Source of the DNA: JBEVOS01 sp044226655 | GTDB taxonomy: Bacteria; Pseudomonadota; Alphaproteobacteria; Caulobacterales; Aquidulcibacteraceae | DNA length: 64,000 nt | Assembly: GCA_044226655.1 (NCBI GenBank) | Contig: JBGAGO010000001.1 | Coordinates: forward strand, 806,001 to 870,000 | Direction: 5' to 3' | Translations under genes and position numbers: made by a program | Notes under the pieces: model-generated | What the model was told of the DNA's origin: nothing | Seen by the model: the letters and a program-made list of their open reading frames with translations, nothing else | The model's database searches: none | Shown: positions 33,403 to 41,984 of the stretch, in pieces | How the letters are laid out: every line of letters starts with the position of its first letter | How positions within the stretch are numbered: the stretch's first letter is position 1

Positions 33403-33824
33403 GGCGCGCGCCGCCCATCTCCGATCCCGCCGTGAGGGCTGTGTTCGACAGCTATCCGGCCCGCTTGCGCGCGCCGCTGATGAAGCTGCGGGGCCTCATC
33501 TTTGAGGCGGCTGAGGAGGCCGTCGCGATCGGCCCGTTGGTCGAAACCCTCAAATGGAATGAGCCGGCCTACCTGCCCGCGCGTCCGCGCACCGGTTCGG
33601 CCGTGCGTCTCAAAGCGCTCGGTGCGGATCATTATCAGGCGCTGTTCCACTGCCAAACCACGCTGATCGCGACCTTCCGCAGCCTCTATCCGAACGCCTT
33701 CACCTTCGACGGCGCGCGGGCGCTGGTGTTCGCGATTGGCGATGCGGTTCCCGAGGCGGCCTTCAAGCACTGCGCCGCGCTGTCTCTGAGCTATCATCTG
33801 AAGCCCTCGCGCCGCGCCGGTTGA
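33399..33824 (+). CDS. DUF1801 domain-containing protein
   Basis: 141 residues, ATG overlapping the previous stop (ATGA). SDPAVRAVFDSYPARLRAPL, VETLKWNEPAYLPARPRTGS and the C-terminal aromatic region match DUF1801 (YdhG/YjbR-like fold). Function unknown. Tight coupling with the folate gene points to one transcript. Confidence 0.82.
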   Translation: MRRAPPISDPAVRAVFDSYPARLRAPLMKLRGLIFEAAEEAVAIGPLVETLKWNEPAYLPARPRTGSAVRLKALGADHYQALFHCQTTLIATFRSLYPNAFTFDGARALVFAIGDAVPEAAFKHCAALSLSYHLKPSRRAG

Positions 33825-33855
33825 GCGGTCGCGAAGCGGACGCTAGACCAAGCCC

Positions 33856-34602
33856 ATGGCCGGCCATTCCAAATTCGCCAACATCATGCACCGCAAGGGC
33901 GGGCAGGATAAGAAGCGCGCCCAGGCGTTCACCAAGCTCGCGCGCGAAATGCAGGCGGCGGTGAAGCTGGGCGGATCCGATCCCGCGTCCAATCCGCGCC
34001 TGTTTCGCGCGATTGCAGCGGCGCGTGCGCAATCCATGCCGAAGGACAACATTCAGCGCGCCATCGATCGCGGCGCGGGCGGCGGCGGGGAGAATCTCGA
34101 AGAGATCCGCTATGAAGGCTTCGGCCCGGGCGGCGTCGGCGTCATCGTCGAATGCCTTACCGACAACAGAAACCGCGCCGCCGGTGAAATCCGCGCCGCC
34201 TTCGGCAAGAACGGCGGCAATTTGGGCGAAACCAATTCCGTGTCGTTCGGCTGGGACAAGGTCGGCGAGGTCCGCTACCCGCTGGCCGTGGCCGATGAGG
34301 ATGCGATGCTTGAGGCGGCCATCGAAGCTGGCGCCGATGATTGCCAGATCGAAGACGAAACCCATGTCGTGCTGTGCGCCACCGATGCGTTGGCCGATGT
34401 CTCGCAAAAGCTCGCCAAGCAATTCGGCGACGCCGCGAGCGCGAAATTCGTCTGGCGCCCGAAAATGACCGTGCCGGTCGAAGGCGAAGCCGCCGATCAG
34501 CTGATGAAAATGCTGACCATCCTCGACGATCTCGACGACGTGCAGGACGTCTATTCGAACGAAGAGATGAGCGAAGCGGAGCTGGCGCGGCTCAGCTCCT
34601 GA
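33856..34602 (+). CDS. YebC/PmpR family transcription/translation factor
   Basis: 248 residues from ATG 33856. MAGHSKFANIMHRKGGQDKK is the invariant N-terminus, and the YEGFGPGGVGVIVECLTDNR and the FGKNGGNLGETNSVSF blocks are diagnostic. Family members bind DNA and, in recent work, help ribosomes through proline-rich stretches. In alphaproteobacteria this gene often precedes ruvC; ruvC is not here. Confidence 0.95.
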   Translation: MAGHSKFANIMHRKGGQDKKRAQAFTKLAREMQAAVKLGGSDPASNPRLFRAIAAARAQSMPKDNIQRAIDRGAGGGGENLEEIRYEGFGPGGVGVIVECLTDNRNRAAGEIRAAFGKNGGNLGETNSVSFGWDKVGEVRYPLAVADEDAMLEAAIEAGADDCQIEDETHVVLCATDALADVSQKLAKQFGDAASAKFVWRPKMTVPVEGEAADQLMKMLTILDDLDDVQDVYSNEEMSEAELARLSS

Positions 34603-34657
34603 TGCGCCCCTCATACGCGGGCGGCCCCCGGGGCACAGATGCAAGATAGCCCGGTCG

Positions 34658-34679
34658 TGACGCCTGCGTCATCTTGACC
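34658..34679 (+). promoter_or_regulatory. Operator and -35 box upstream of the globin gene
   Basis: TGACGCCTGCGTCA (34658-34671) is a palindrome (TGACG, 4 bases, CGTCA), followed by TTGACC starting 16 bases after the palindrome start. The same module with the same spacing stands before the P450 gene at 35170. A -10 box is not obvious. Confidence 0.65.
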
Positions 34680-34756
34680 GCCCACGGTCCCGCGCGAGAA
34701 GCTTCCCGCCCAAGAAGCCGACACGAGAACGGCCGCATTCGTCCGGGGAGGACCGT

Positions 34757-35158
34757 ATGAACAAGGAGGCGATCACGCGCAGCCTGGAGCTGGTCGGCGA
34801 TCGGGGCGTCGACCCCGCCCCGCTGGTCTACAAGCGCCTGTTCGCCGCCAATCCCGAGATGGAGGCGCTGTTCATCCGCGACACCACGGGCGCCGTGCGC
34901 GGCAACATGCTGGCGCTCGTGTTCGACCTGATCATGGATTACGTCGACGCTGGAGCCTACGGGGCCAATATGATCCGCGCCGAGGTGGTCAACCATGACC
35001 AGATCGGCGTGCCGTCCAACGTTTTCGCCACTTTTTTCGCCACGGTGCGGGACGCGCTGCGGGAGGTGCTGGGCGCCGACTGGGATGGTGAGATCGACGC
35101 CGCCTGGCGCGACATGCTGGCCGAATTCGACCGTCTCACGGCGGTCGCTTCTGCGTGA
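34757..35158 (+). CDS. Single-domain globin
   Basis: 133 residues from ATG 34757. The proximal histidine is His80 in VVNHDQIGVP, the pattern of flavohaemoglobin-like globins; LVYKRLFAANPEMEALF is the B/C helix region. No reductase domain is fused. Such globins bind O2 or NO. The shared operator with the P450 behind it suggests a joint response, perhaps with the globin supplying O2 or removing NO for the haem monooxygenase (inference). Confidence 0.85.
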   Translation: MNKEAITRSLELVGDRGVDPAPLVYKRLFAANPEMEALFIRDTTGAVRGNMLALVFDLIMDYVDAGAYGANMIRAEVVNHDQIGVPSNVFATFFATVRDALREVLGADWDGEIDAAWRDMLAEFDRLTAVASA

Positions 35159-35169
35159 AATTCCGGTGA

Positions 35170-35191
35170 TGACGCCTCCGTCATCTTGACG
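35170..35191 (+). promoter_or_regulatory. Operator and -35 box upstream of the P450 gene
   Basis: TGACGCCTCCGTCA (35170-35183) differs from the globin operator at one spacer base. TTGACG begins at 35186, again 16 bases from the palindrome start. It sits in the 76-base gap between globin and P450. Confidence 0.65.
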
Positions 35192-35234
35192 GCGCGGGCG
35201 GCTGGGGATGAAGGTTCCCTTGGAGGAGACCGCC

Positions 35235-36506
35235 ATGGCCGACGGCATGACAAAAATTCAGGAAGATGCGCGCGCGCACGCCTATTCCCTTCCGCTCGAC
35301 AAGATCAACGTCGCGGATGGCATGTTGTTCAAGAACGACACGATGTGGCCGTACTTCGAACGCCTGCGCAAAGAGGCCCCGGTCCATTACCAGGCCGAGC
35401 ACGAATTCGGCCCCTATTGGTCGGTCACAAAATACCACGACATCATGGCCGTGGACACCAACCACGACGCCTTCACATCCGAACCGGCGATCACCATCGC
35501 CGAACCCGACGAAGACTTTCAGCTTCCGATGTTCATCGCGATGGACCCGCCCAAGCACGATGAGCAGCGCAAGACCGTGAGCCCCTCCGTCGCGCCGCCG
35601 AATCTGGCGGCCATGGAGCCGGTGATCCGCGAGCGCGCCGCCGGCATTCTCGACTCGCTGCCCATCGGCGAAGAATTCGATTGGGTCGATAAGGTCTCGA
35701 TCGAGCTGACGACCATGACGCTGGCGACCTTGTTCGACTTCCCGTGGGAAGATCGCCGCAAGCTCACCTATTGGTCCGATCTCATCACCAGCCCGCGCGA
35801 GGAAAACGCGGTCGGACCGAACGGTGAAGTGCTCGACGAGAATTATTGGCGCGGCGAGCTCTTCAAGATGGTCGAGTATTTCAACGTGCTCTGGCAGGAG
35901 CGCGCCAACGCGCCGCCGCGCGGCGATCTCATCTCCATGCTGGCGCATGGCGAGAGCACCAAGAACATGAGCACCATGGAATTCATGGGAAACCTGATCC
36001 TGCTCATCGTCGGCGGCAACGACACGACCCGCAACACGATGACGGGCTCGGTCTACGCCATGAACAAGTTCCGCGACGAGGAGCGCAAGCTGCGCGCCGA
36101 TCCGAGCCTCATCCCGAACATGGTCTCCGAAACCATCCGCTGGCAGACGCCGCTGGCCCATATGCGTCGCAACGCCACCCGCGACATCGAGATCAACAAC
36201 ACGCTGATCAAGAAGGGCGAGAAGGTCATCATGTGGTACGTCTCGGGCAACCGCGACGACGACGTGATCGAACGCCCGAACGATTACTGGATCGAGCGCC
36301 CCAATGTGCGTCGCCACCTGTCCTTCGGCTTCGGCATTCATCGCTGCGTCGGCAATCGCCTCGCGGAACTCCAGCTCAAGATCATCTGGGAAGAAATCCT
36401 GAAGCGCTTCCCGGAAATCGTGGTCACGGCCGAGCCGCAACGTGTGCAAAGCGCGTTCGTCAAAGGCTATGAACGCATGAACGTCATCATCCCGCGCCGC
36501 GCCTAG
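35235..36506 (+). CDS. Cytochrome P450, CYP153 type (alkane/fatty acid terminal hydroxylase)
   Basis: 423 residues from ATG 35235, with GGAGGAG six bases upstream. The I-helix has GGNDTTRNT (from about residue 260), the ExxR motif is in MVSETIRWQTPLAHMRR, and the haem cysteine is Cys371 in LSFGFGIHRCVGNRLAELQL, a block typical of CYP153A. These enzymes hydroxylate the terminal carbon of alkanes, alcohols or fatty acids. The usual ferredoxin and ferredoxin reductase partners are not adjacent. A clear terminator follows. Confidence 0.92.
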   Translation: MADGMTKIQEDARAHAYSLPLDKINVADGMLFKNDTMWPYFERLRKEAPVHYQAEHEFGPYWSVTKYHDIMAVDTNHDAFTSEPAITIAEPDEDFQLPMFIAMDPPKHDEQRKTVSPSVAPPNLAAMEPVIRERAAGILDSLPIGEEFDWVDKVSIELTTMTLATLFDFPWEDRRKLTYWSDLITSPREENAVGPNGEVLDENYWRGELFKMVEYFNVLWQERANAPPRGDLISMLAHGESTKNMSTMEFMGNLILLIVGGNDTTRNTMTGSVYAMNKFRDEERKLRADPSLIPNMVSETIRWQTPLAHMRRNATRDIEINNTLIKKGEKVIMWYVSGNRDDDVIERPNDYWIERPNVRRHLSFGFGIHRCVGNRLAELQLKIIWEEILKRFPEIVVTAEPQRVQSAFVKGYERMNVIIPRRA

Positions 36507-36530
36507 GTTCGGGAAAGTTTCGACGCGAAG

Positions 36531-36562
36531 GGGCGGGGCGCCATGAGCGGCCCGCCCTTTTT
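36531..36562 (+). terminator. Rho-independent terminator after the P450 gene
   Basis: GGGCGGGGCGC pairs with GCGGCCCGCCC (one mismatch) across a five-base loop and is followed by five T residues. Confidence 0.88.
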
Positions 36563-36631
36563 CGTGCGCCGGAGAGATCGCCTGCTTTGCCTTGCGCCGC
36601 GAACACGCTTTGATGCGCGCCGCGAGGGGCG

Positions 36632-38191
36632 ATGAGCGAACAGCAGAGTGAAACCGGCGGCGGCGTGCTCGGCTGGATCGAGCGCGTCGGCAACCGCTTC
36701 CCCGATCCCGTGTTCATCTTCTTCGGATTGATCGTCGTCGTCGTGCTAGCGAGCGTGATCGCCCACGCGGCCGGTCTCTCGATCCCGCACCCGACGCAGC
36801 GCGGCCCCGATGGCGCGCCCGCGATCGTGGCCGCGCAAAGCCTGCTTTCGCCCGAAAATCTGCGCCGGCTCTTCACGGAGATGCCGCAGACGTTCACGCA
36901 TTTCGCGCCGCTCGGCTACGTGCTGCTCATCATGCTCGGCGCTGGAATCGCCGACCGCACGGGCCTTTTCCCAACTGCTATGCGCGCCGCCGTGCGCCGC
37001 ACGCCCAAGGCGCTGCTCACGCCCGTCGTCGCCTTCGTCGGCATCATTTCGCACCATGCGGCGGATGCGGGCTTTGTCGTGCTTATCCCGCTCGCAGGCG
37101 TGCTCTACGCGGCGGCCGGACGCCACCCGATCCTCGGCATCGCGACGGCGTTTGCGGGCGTCGGCGGCGGCTTTTCGGCCAATCTTGCGCCTGGCCAATT
37201 GGATGCGCTGCTGTTCGGCATCACCGAAGCGGCCGCGCACACGATCGCGCCCGGCTGGCGCGCCAACATCGCGGGCAATTGGTATTTCATCATCGGCATG
37301 TCGGTGCTGTTTCTGCCGGTGATCTGGTTCGTCAGCGACCGCATCATCGAGCCGCGCCTCGGCCCTTATCGCCCAGCGCCCGATCAAGCCGCCTTGTTCG
37401 AGAACGCGCCGCTCACCGCCGCTGAAAAGCGCGGCCTTGCCTGGGCCGGCGTCGCCGCGCTCGCCGTCATCGCGCTTTGGATCTCATTCACGCAAGGCGC
37501 GCAGCCCGTGCTGGTCGATCGCGCCGCGCCCGCAGCCGCGCGGATGACGCCGTTCTACCAATCGCTGATCGCCGGCTTCTTCGTGCTGTTCCTCGCCTGC
37601 GGCTGCGCCTATGGCGCCGCCGTCGGCGCCGTGAAATCCCATCGCGACATCGTCGCGATGATGAGCGCGGCGATGAGCGATCTTTCGTATTATCTCGTGC
37701 TCGCCTTCGCGGCGGCGCATTTCATCGCGCTGTTCACCTGGTCCAATCTCGGCCTCATCGTCGCCGTGGAAGGCGCCGAAGGTTTGCGCGCCTCGGGCTT
37801 GCCTGCGCCGGTGATGATCGGTGCGCTGGTGCTGCTGTCCTGCTTCATCGATCTCTTCATCGGCTCGGCCAGCGCCAAATGGGCGATGATGGCGCCGGTG
37901 CTGGTGCCGATGATGATGCTCCTGGGCGTGAGTCCGGAAATGACCACGGCCGCCTACCGGGTTGGCGACAGCGTCACCAACATCGTCACGCCGCTGATGG
38001 TCTACTTCCCGCTCGTGCTCACGTTCTGCCAGCGCTGGCGTCCCGATTTCGGCCTCGGCAGCCTCACCGCGACCATGGCGCCCTATTGCGCGCTGCTGCT
38101 CATCGCCGGCCTTGCGCTCGCCATCGGCTGGGCGCTCGCCGACGCGCCCTTGGGCCCTGGCGCCAGCGTGGGCTATGTTCTACCTCGATAG
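36632..38191 (+). CDS. AbgT family transporter
   Basis: 519 residues from ATG 36632 (GAGGGG upstream). Twelve or so hydrophobic segments. GWIERVGNRFPDPVFIFFGL at the N-terminus and the later DLFIGSASAKWAMMAPVLVP and YRVGDSVTNIVTPLMVYFPL are AbgT hallmarks. Members import p-aminobenzoyl-glutamate or export sulfonamides using the proton gradient. Substrate not fixed by sequence. A small NTF2-like gene follows by 11 bases. Confidence 0.92.
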   Translation: MSEQQSETGGGVLGWIERVGNRFPDPVFIFFGLIVVVVLASVIAHAAGLSIPHPTQRGPDGAPAIVAAQSLLSPENLRRLFTEMPQTFTHFAPLGYVLLIMLGAGIADRTGLFPTAMRAAVRRTPKALLTPVVAFVGIISHHAADAGFVVLIPLAGVLYAAAGRHPILGIATAFAGVGGGFSANLAPGQLDALLFGITEAAAHTIAPGWRANIAGNWYFIIGMSVLFLPVIWFVSDRIIEPRLGPYRPAPDQAALFENAPLTAAEKRGLAWAGVAALAVIALWISFTQGAQPVLVDRAAPAAARMTPFYQSLIAGFFVLFLACGCAYGAAVGAVKSHRDIVAMMSAAMSDLSYYLVLAFAAAHFIALFTWSNLGLIVAVEGAEGLRASGLPAPVMIGALVLLSCFIDLFIGSASAKWAMMAPVLVPMMMLLGVSPEMTTAAYRVGDSVTNIVTPLMVYFPLVLTFCQRWRPDFGLGSLTATMAPYCALLLIAGLALAIGWALADAPLGPGASVGYVLPR

Positions 38192-38202
38192 GGGAGAGAC
38201 AC

Positions 38203-38583
38203 ATGGCCTACGACGCCGAAATCGCCGCCGCGCAAAAAGTGCTCGATGACTTCATGGCCGCGTTCAATGCGCGCGACATCGCGGCCTGGCAAAAGACGTT
38301 CAATTTCCCGAGCATCCGATTCCATTCGAACACGGTCTCGATCATCGACGAGAATTTCCATACGCCCGACATGTTCGGCCGCGGCGCGCTCGCCGAGTGG
38401 GATCATTCCGCCTGGGACCGTCGCGAGATCATCCACGCCGGCAAGGACAAGGTGCACATCGACACCAAGTTCACGCGCTATCGCAAGGATGGCTCGATCA
38501 TCAACAGCTTCGACAGCATCTACATCGTCACCTGCGAAAACGGCCATTGGGGCGTCAAAGGCCGCTCCAGCTACGCGCCGTGA
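38203..38583 (+). CDS. NTF2/SnoaL-like protein
   Basis: 126 residues from ATG 38203 (GGGGAGAG upstream). LDDFMAAFNARDIAAWQKTF and the beta-rich WDRREIIHAGKDKVHIDTKF give the cone-shaped NTF2-like fold. The last strand ends NGHWGVKGRSS. Often such proteins are small enzymes or binding pockets. It is probably co-transcribed with the AbgT gene; function unknown. Confidence 0.8.
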   Translation: MAYDAEIAAAQKVLDDFMAAFNARDIAAWQKTFNFPSIRFHSNTVSIIDENFHTPDMFGRGALAEWDHSAWDRREIIHAGKDKVHIDTKFTRYRKDGSIINSFDSIYIVTCENGHWGVKGRSSYAP

Positions 38584-38590
38584 TGCGCGC

Positions 38591-39004
38591 CTAAGCGGCC
38601 GCGTGATGACCCACTTTGCGAAGCCAGGCTTCCTCTTCGCCGACTTGCGGCAGGATGTGGCCCGCTTCCATCGCGTTCTCCGGCCGCACCTCGCCGATGC
38701 TGATCAGCAGCTCGGCCTCCGGCACGCCGGCGATGCGTGAGACGAGCGCGGAGAAGCCCGTCAGCAGCGCGGCCTTGGTCTCTTGCGTTCGCCCCGTGCG
38801 CACCGAAGCGGACATCAGCATGCGCGGCGCCGGCTTGCCGCCGACATAGAGATCGCCGGCGGCGAAGGTCTCAAACAGCACGTTCACGAAGGCGCGCGCG
38901 CCGCCCGCGAGCCGCAGGTGTAGCTCGACGACGCCTTCGGCGATCGCCGCCTTCTGCGCCGGCGTCAGCGCGCCTGGTTCGCTCACGATCCGATAGAGGG
39001 GCAT
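38591..39004 (-). CDS. Tautomerase family protein
   Basis: 137 residues from ATG 39004. Pro follows the initiator Met (MPLYRIVSEPGALTPAQKAA), the catalytic residue in 4-oxalocrotonate tautomerase/cis-CaaD enzymes. FVNVLFETFAAGDLYVGGK and SASVRTGRTQETKAALLTGF complete the fold. It is divergent from a TetR gene across an AT-rich operator region, so it is likely controlled by it. Substrate unknown, perhaps an aromatic degradation product. Confidence 0.85.
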   Translation of the reverse strand: MPLYRIVSEPGALTPAQKAAIAEGVVELHLRLAGGARAFVNVLFETFAAGDLYVGGKPAPRMLMSASVRTGRTQETKAALLTGFSALVSRIAGVPEAELLISIGEVRPENAMEAGHILPQVGEEEAWLRKVGHHAAA

Positions 39005-39057
39005 GGGGGTTTCTCCGGGATGAGGACGGGAACAACCGGGAGACTGCCGCCGATATA

Positions 39058-39099
39058 ATTTTAACGCAAGTAAAATTTTATGCTTGTATAAATTTATAC
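39058..39099. promoter_or_regulatory. AT-rich operator region between tautomerase and TetR genes
   Basis: Contains a perfect 14-base palindrome GTATAAATTTATAC (39086-39099), TAAAATTTTA (39071-39080), and ATTTTA/TAAAAT arms (39058-39076). It stands out as one of the most AT-rich spots of the window. Likely bound by the adjacent TetR regulator to control both directions. Confidence 0.65.
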
Positions 39100-39118
39100 G
39101 CCGTGCAAATCTAGCGCC

Positions 39119-39805
39119 ATGTCAGAGCTTCGCGCCCGAAACATGTCGGCTCGCCGGGAACGTATTCTCGAAAGCGCCCGCCAGATCATCGAAGAGGAGG
39201 GCGTGGCCGCGCTCACCATGCGCCGGCTGGCCGATGACGCCGGCCTGACCCCGCCCACGCTCTACAATCTCCTCGGCTCGCGGACGGAAATTCTGCGTGC
39301 GCTGTTCTGGTCGGCGCTCGACGCGCTTGATGCGCGCCTCGCCGAACTCCCGCCCGAAGCGACGGGCTTGGACCGCGCGGAGCGCATCGTCACGGCGTCC
39401 GTCGATATCTTCACCGCCGCGCCGGCCACGTTCCGGCCCGCCATCGCCGCGCTGCTCGCCGATCATTTGGAGAACGGCTCTTCGATCCGCGCGCAGGAAA
39501 CCTGGCGCCGCTGCCGCGATCTGCAGATCGCCGCCTGCCGTCAGGCGCGCGAGGAAGGCGATCTCGTGGGCGCGATCGAAAGCGAATGGCTCGGAGAGGA
39601 AATCCTCACCTGCTACAGCGCCGCGCTACGCGGCTGGGTGCAGGGCGATCTCAGCGCCGCTCAGTTTCGCGCACGGGCGCTGCACGGCCTGTTTGTTTGC
39701 GCGCTGTCGGATGCGTCCAATGCACGCCGCAAGGCCTTACACGCGCGCGCGGCCGAGGCCCGCCGCGCTTTCGCCGAAGCCGCCGCATCAGACGCCGCGG
39801 CCTGA
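39119..39805 (+). CDS. TetR family transcriptional regulator
   Basis: 228 residues from ATG 39119. The HTH reads RRERILESARQIIEEEGVAA then LTMRRLADDAGLTPPTLYNL. The C-terminal ligand domain is unassigned. It is followed 18 bases later by a Rieske oxygenase and is divergent from a tautomerase, suggesting control of an aromatic or steroid-like catabolic step. It is probably autoregulated through the palindrome at 39086. Confidence 0.88.
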   Translation: MSELRARNMSARRERILESARQIIEEEGVAALTMRRLADDAGLTPPTLYNLLGSRTEILRALFWSALDALDARLAELPPEATGLDRAERIVTASVDIFTAAPATFRPAIAALLADHLENGSSIRAQETWRRCRDLQIAACRQAREEGDLVGAIESEWLGEEILTCYSAALRGWVQGDLSAAQFRARALHGLFVCALSDASNARRKALHARAAEARRAFAEAAASDAAA

Positions 39806-39823
39806 TCTCTCGGAGGCTTGCTC

Positions 39824-40993
39824 ATGCAGCACGAACGCCAACTCGACATCATCGATGCGCTGATGGATCTGGTCGATCGCGGCGAGACCGCCCGCACCGA
39901 CCGGCTGCGCTTCAACGATCTCTCCGTCTACACCGACCCTGATCTTCTCACGCGCGAGCGGGAGGTGTTCTTCCGCCAATGGCCGCTGGTGGCGGCCTTG
40001 TCCGCCGATTTGCCGCGCCCCGGCGCCTATGTCGCGCAAACCATGCTCGAAACGCCCGTCCTGATCGCGCGCGGACGCGATGGCGTGGCGCGCGCCTTCG
40101 TCAATGCCTGCCGCCATCGCGGCGCGCGCATCGTCGAGCCCGGCTGCGGCGCGCGCAATCTGTTTTCATGTCCGTTCCACGCCTGGAGCTACACGCCGGA
40201 AGGGCGCCTGGCCGCCGCGCCCCATGCCGACAGCTTCGGCGATCTCGACAGCGCCCAATTCAGCCTGACGCCGCTGCCGCTGGTCGAGCGCTATGGGATC
40301 ATTTGGGTGCGGCTTCAGCCGCAGGGGGACGCATTCGACATTGATGACTATCTCGGCGGCTTGGGCCCCGAGCTGGAAGGCTGGCGTCTCGCCGACGGCC
40401 CGCGCGTCGGCGAGACCGAGATCGAATGCGGCATCAATTGGAAATTCGCCATCGATACCTTCGGCGAGACCTATCATTTCGAAACGCTGCACCGCGCCTC
40501 GGTCAACAACATCTTCCACTCCAATCGCCAGCTCTACGATATCTACGGCCGCAATCACCGCATGGTGTTCGTCGCCCGCACGATCGATGAATTGCGCAAT
40601 CGCCCGCGCGTGGATTGGCGCGTTCGTCCGCATTCGCTGTTCGCCTATTACCTCTTCCCCAACACGCAATTGCTCATCCAGCGCAGCGGAGCCTCGTTGT
40701 TCCGCATCTTCCCGGACGCCGAACGGCCCAACCGGTCCGTGACGCGCCACGCGTTCTATACGGAGCCGTTCGCGACCGATGCGGACTCGCTCGCCGCCGC
40801 CTACGCGACGTTCGAAGGCACGCAGCGCATCATCGCGACGGAAGATTATGTGATGGCGGAGCAGGCGCAGGCCGGTCTGGCGTCGGGCGCCGTGCGTCAC
40901 GCCGTGTTCGGCCGCAACGAGCCCGCCTTGCACCATTATCACAACACCTATCGCGCCGCGCTCGGCCTGCCGCCGCTGGCCGAAGCCATGTGA
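39824..40993 (+). CDS. Rieske non-haem iron oxygenase, alpha subunit
   Basis: 389 residues from ATG 39824 (GGAGG seven bases upstream). The Rieske cluster is bound by Cys96/His98 (CRHRG) and Cys116/His119 (CPFHAW). The catalytic iron site NWKFAIDTFGETYHFETLH holds His218 and His223. It resembles ring-hydroxylating or demethylating oxygenases. No beta subunit, ferredoxin or reductase is adjacent, so electron partners come from elsewhere. Likely co-transcribed with the TetR gene. Confidence 0.9.
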   Translation: MQHERQLDIIDALMDLVDRGETARTDRLRFNDLSVYTDPDLLTREREVFFRQWPLVAALSADLPRPGAYVAQTMLETPVLIARGRDGVARAFVNACRHRGARIVEPGCGARNLFSCPFHAWSYTPEGRLAAAPHADSFGDLDSAQFSLTPLPLVERYGIIWVRLQPQGDAFDIDDYLGGLGPELEGWRLADGPRVGETEIECGINWKFAIDTFGETYHFETLHRASVNNIFHSNRQLYDIYGRNHRMVFVARTIDELRNRPRVDWRVRPHSLFAYYLFPNTQLLIQRSGASLFRIFPDAERPNRSVTRHAFYTEPFATDADSLAAAYATFEGTQRIIATEDYVMAEQAQAGLASGAVRHAVFGRNEPALHHYHNTYRAALGLPPLAEAM

Positions 40994-41072
40994 ACGGCCG
41001 CGCAAGCGCCGCTTTTCCTCTTGCCAACATGCCGCCATGATGGTGTCAGCAGCTTGGCAATAGGGTTCGCTG

Positions 41073-41804
41073 ATGAGACGCGCCGACCGCCTGTTCCAGA
41101 TCATCCAGATCCTGCGCCGCACGCGCCGGCCGACCACGGCCGATGAGATCGCCGTCGAGATCGAGACCTCCAAGCGCACCGTCTATCGCGATATCGCCGA
41201 TCTCATGGCCCAGCGCGTGCCGATCCGCGGCGAAGCCGGCATCGGCTATGTGCTCGACGGCGGCTACGATCTGCCCCCGCTCATGCTCACGCCCGATGAG
41301 ATCGAAGCGGCGGTGCTGGGCGCGCAATGGGTGGCGGGGCGCGGCGATCCCGTGCTCGCCAAAGCCGCCGCCGATCTCACCGCCAAGATCGCCGCCGCCG
41401 TGCCGGAGCGCTTGCGCCCCTATGTGTACGAGCCCGCGACGCGTTCGATACCGGCGTGGCGCACCGAACCGGACCGCATCGACATGGCCCAGGTGCGCGC
41501 CTCGATCCACGCTGGCCGCAAGATCGCTCTGCGCTACGCCGATGAGCAGGGCCGCGAAACGCAGCGCACCATCTGGCCTGTCGCCGTCGGCTATTATGAA
41601 GCCGTACGCATGGTGTTCGCGTGGTGCGAACTGCGCCGCGATTTCCGCAATTTCCGCACCGACCGCGTCGTCGCCGCCCAATTCCTCGAAGACCGCTACC
41701 CCGAACGCCCCGCCATCCTGCGCGCGAAATGGAAGAAGTCGGTCGAGCGGGAAACGCAGCAAGAAAAGCGCGGCGCGCGGGACAAGAAGGAAAACGCAGC
41801 GTGA
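41073..41804 (+). CDS. YafY-type HTH/WYL domain regulator
   Basis: 243 residues from ATG 41073. The N-terminal winged helix (RRADRLFQIIQILRRTRRPT, TADEIAVEIETSKRTVYRDI) precedes a WYL-type domain (KIALRYADEQGRETQRTIWP, then FRTDRVVAAQFLEDRYP). The WYL motif itself is modified to AVGYYEAVRMVFAWCE. WYL regulators sense ligands and can control DNA-damage or defence genes. The C-terminal tail is Lys/Glu rich. Next to repeats and a tRNA-like remnant. Confidence 0.88.
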   Translation: MRRADRLFQIIQILRRTRRPTTADEIAVEIETSKRTVYRDIADLMAQRVPIRGEAGIGYVLDGGYDLPPLMLTPDEIEAAVLGAQWVAGRGDPVLAKAAADLTAKIAAAVPERLRPYVYEPATRSIPAWRTEPDRIDMAQVRASIHAGRKIALRYADEQGRETQRTIWPVAVGYYEAVRMVFAWCELRRDFRNFRTDRVVAAQFLEDRYPERPAILRAKWKKSVERETQQEKRGARDKKENAA

Positions 41805-41810
41805 GCAAAC

Positions 41811-41837
41811 GTCCTTCTCCCACAAGGGGAGAAGGAC
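41811..41837 (+). terminator. Hairpin after the WYL regulator
   Basis: GTCCTTCTCCC pairs with GGGAGAAGGAC over 11 bases, with a short loop, six bases after the stop. Similar to the first hairpin of the 61129-type repeats (CCTTCCCC/GGGGAAGG). No T-run, so it may be a repeat fragment rather than a true terminator. Confidence 0.45.
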
Positions 41838-41887
41838 AAGCATCACGGCTCTTGAATCCTTTCCATTGACCAACCAGCTGCCGGATG

Positions 41888-41954
41888 GGAGCGCGCGGCC
41901 TCCGGCCGCGCATCAACGCCGATGCAAGAAGCGCGGCCGGAGGCCGCGCGCTCC
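41888..41954. repeat. Perfect 24-base inverted repeat
   Basis: Arms at 41888-41911 and 41931-41954 are fully complementary and very GC-rich (GCGCGGCCTCCGGCCGCGC in each arm), with a 19-base loop. Architecture matches 3180-3236: long arms, each with an inner palindrome. It separates the hairpin at 41811 from the tRNA-like segment at 41985. Confidence 0.8.
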
Positions 41955-41984
41955 TATCGAGAATGTCGCTTTTAGTGAAAGAAA

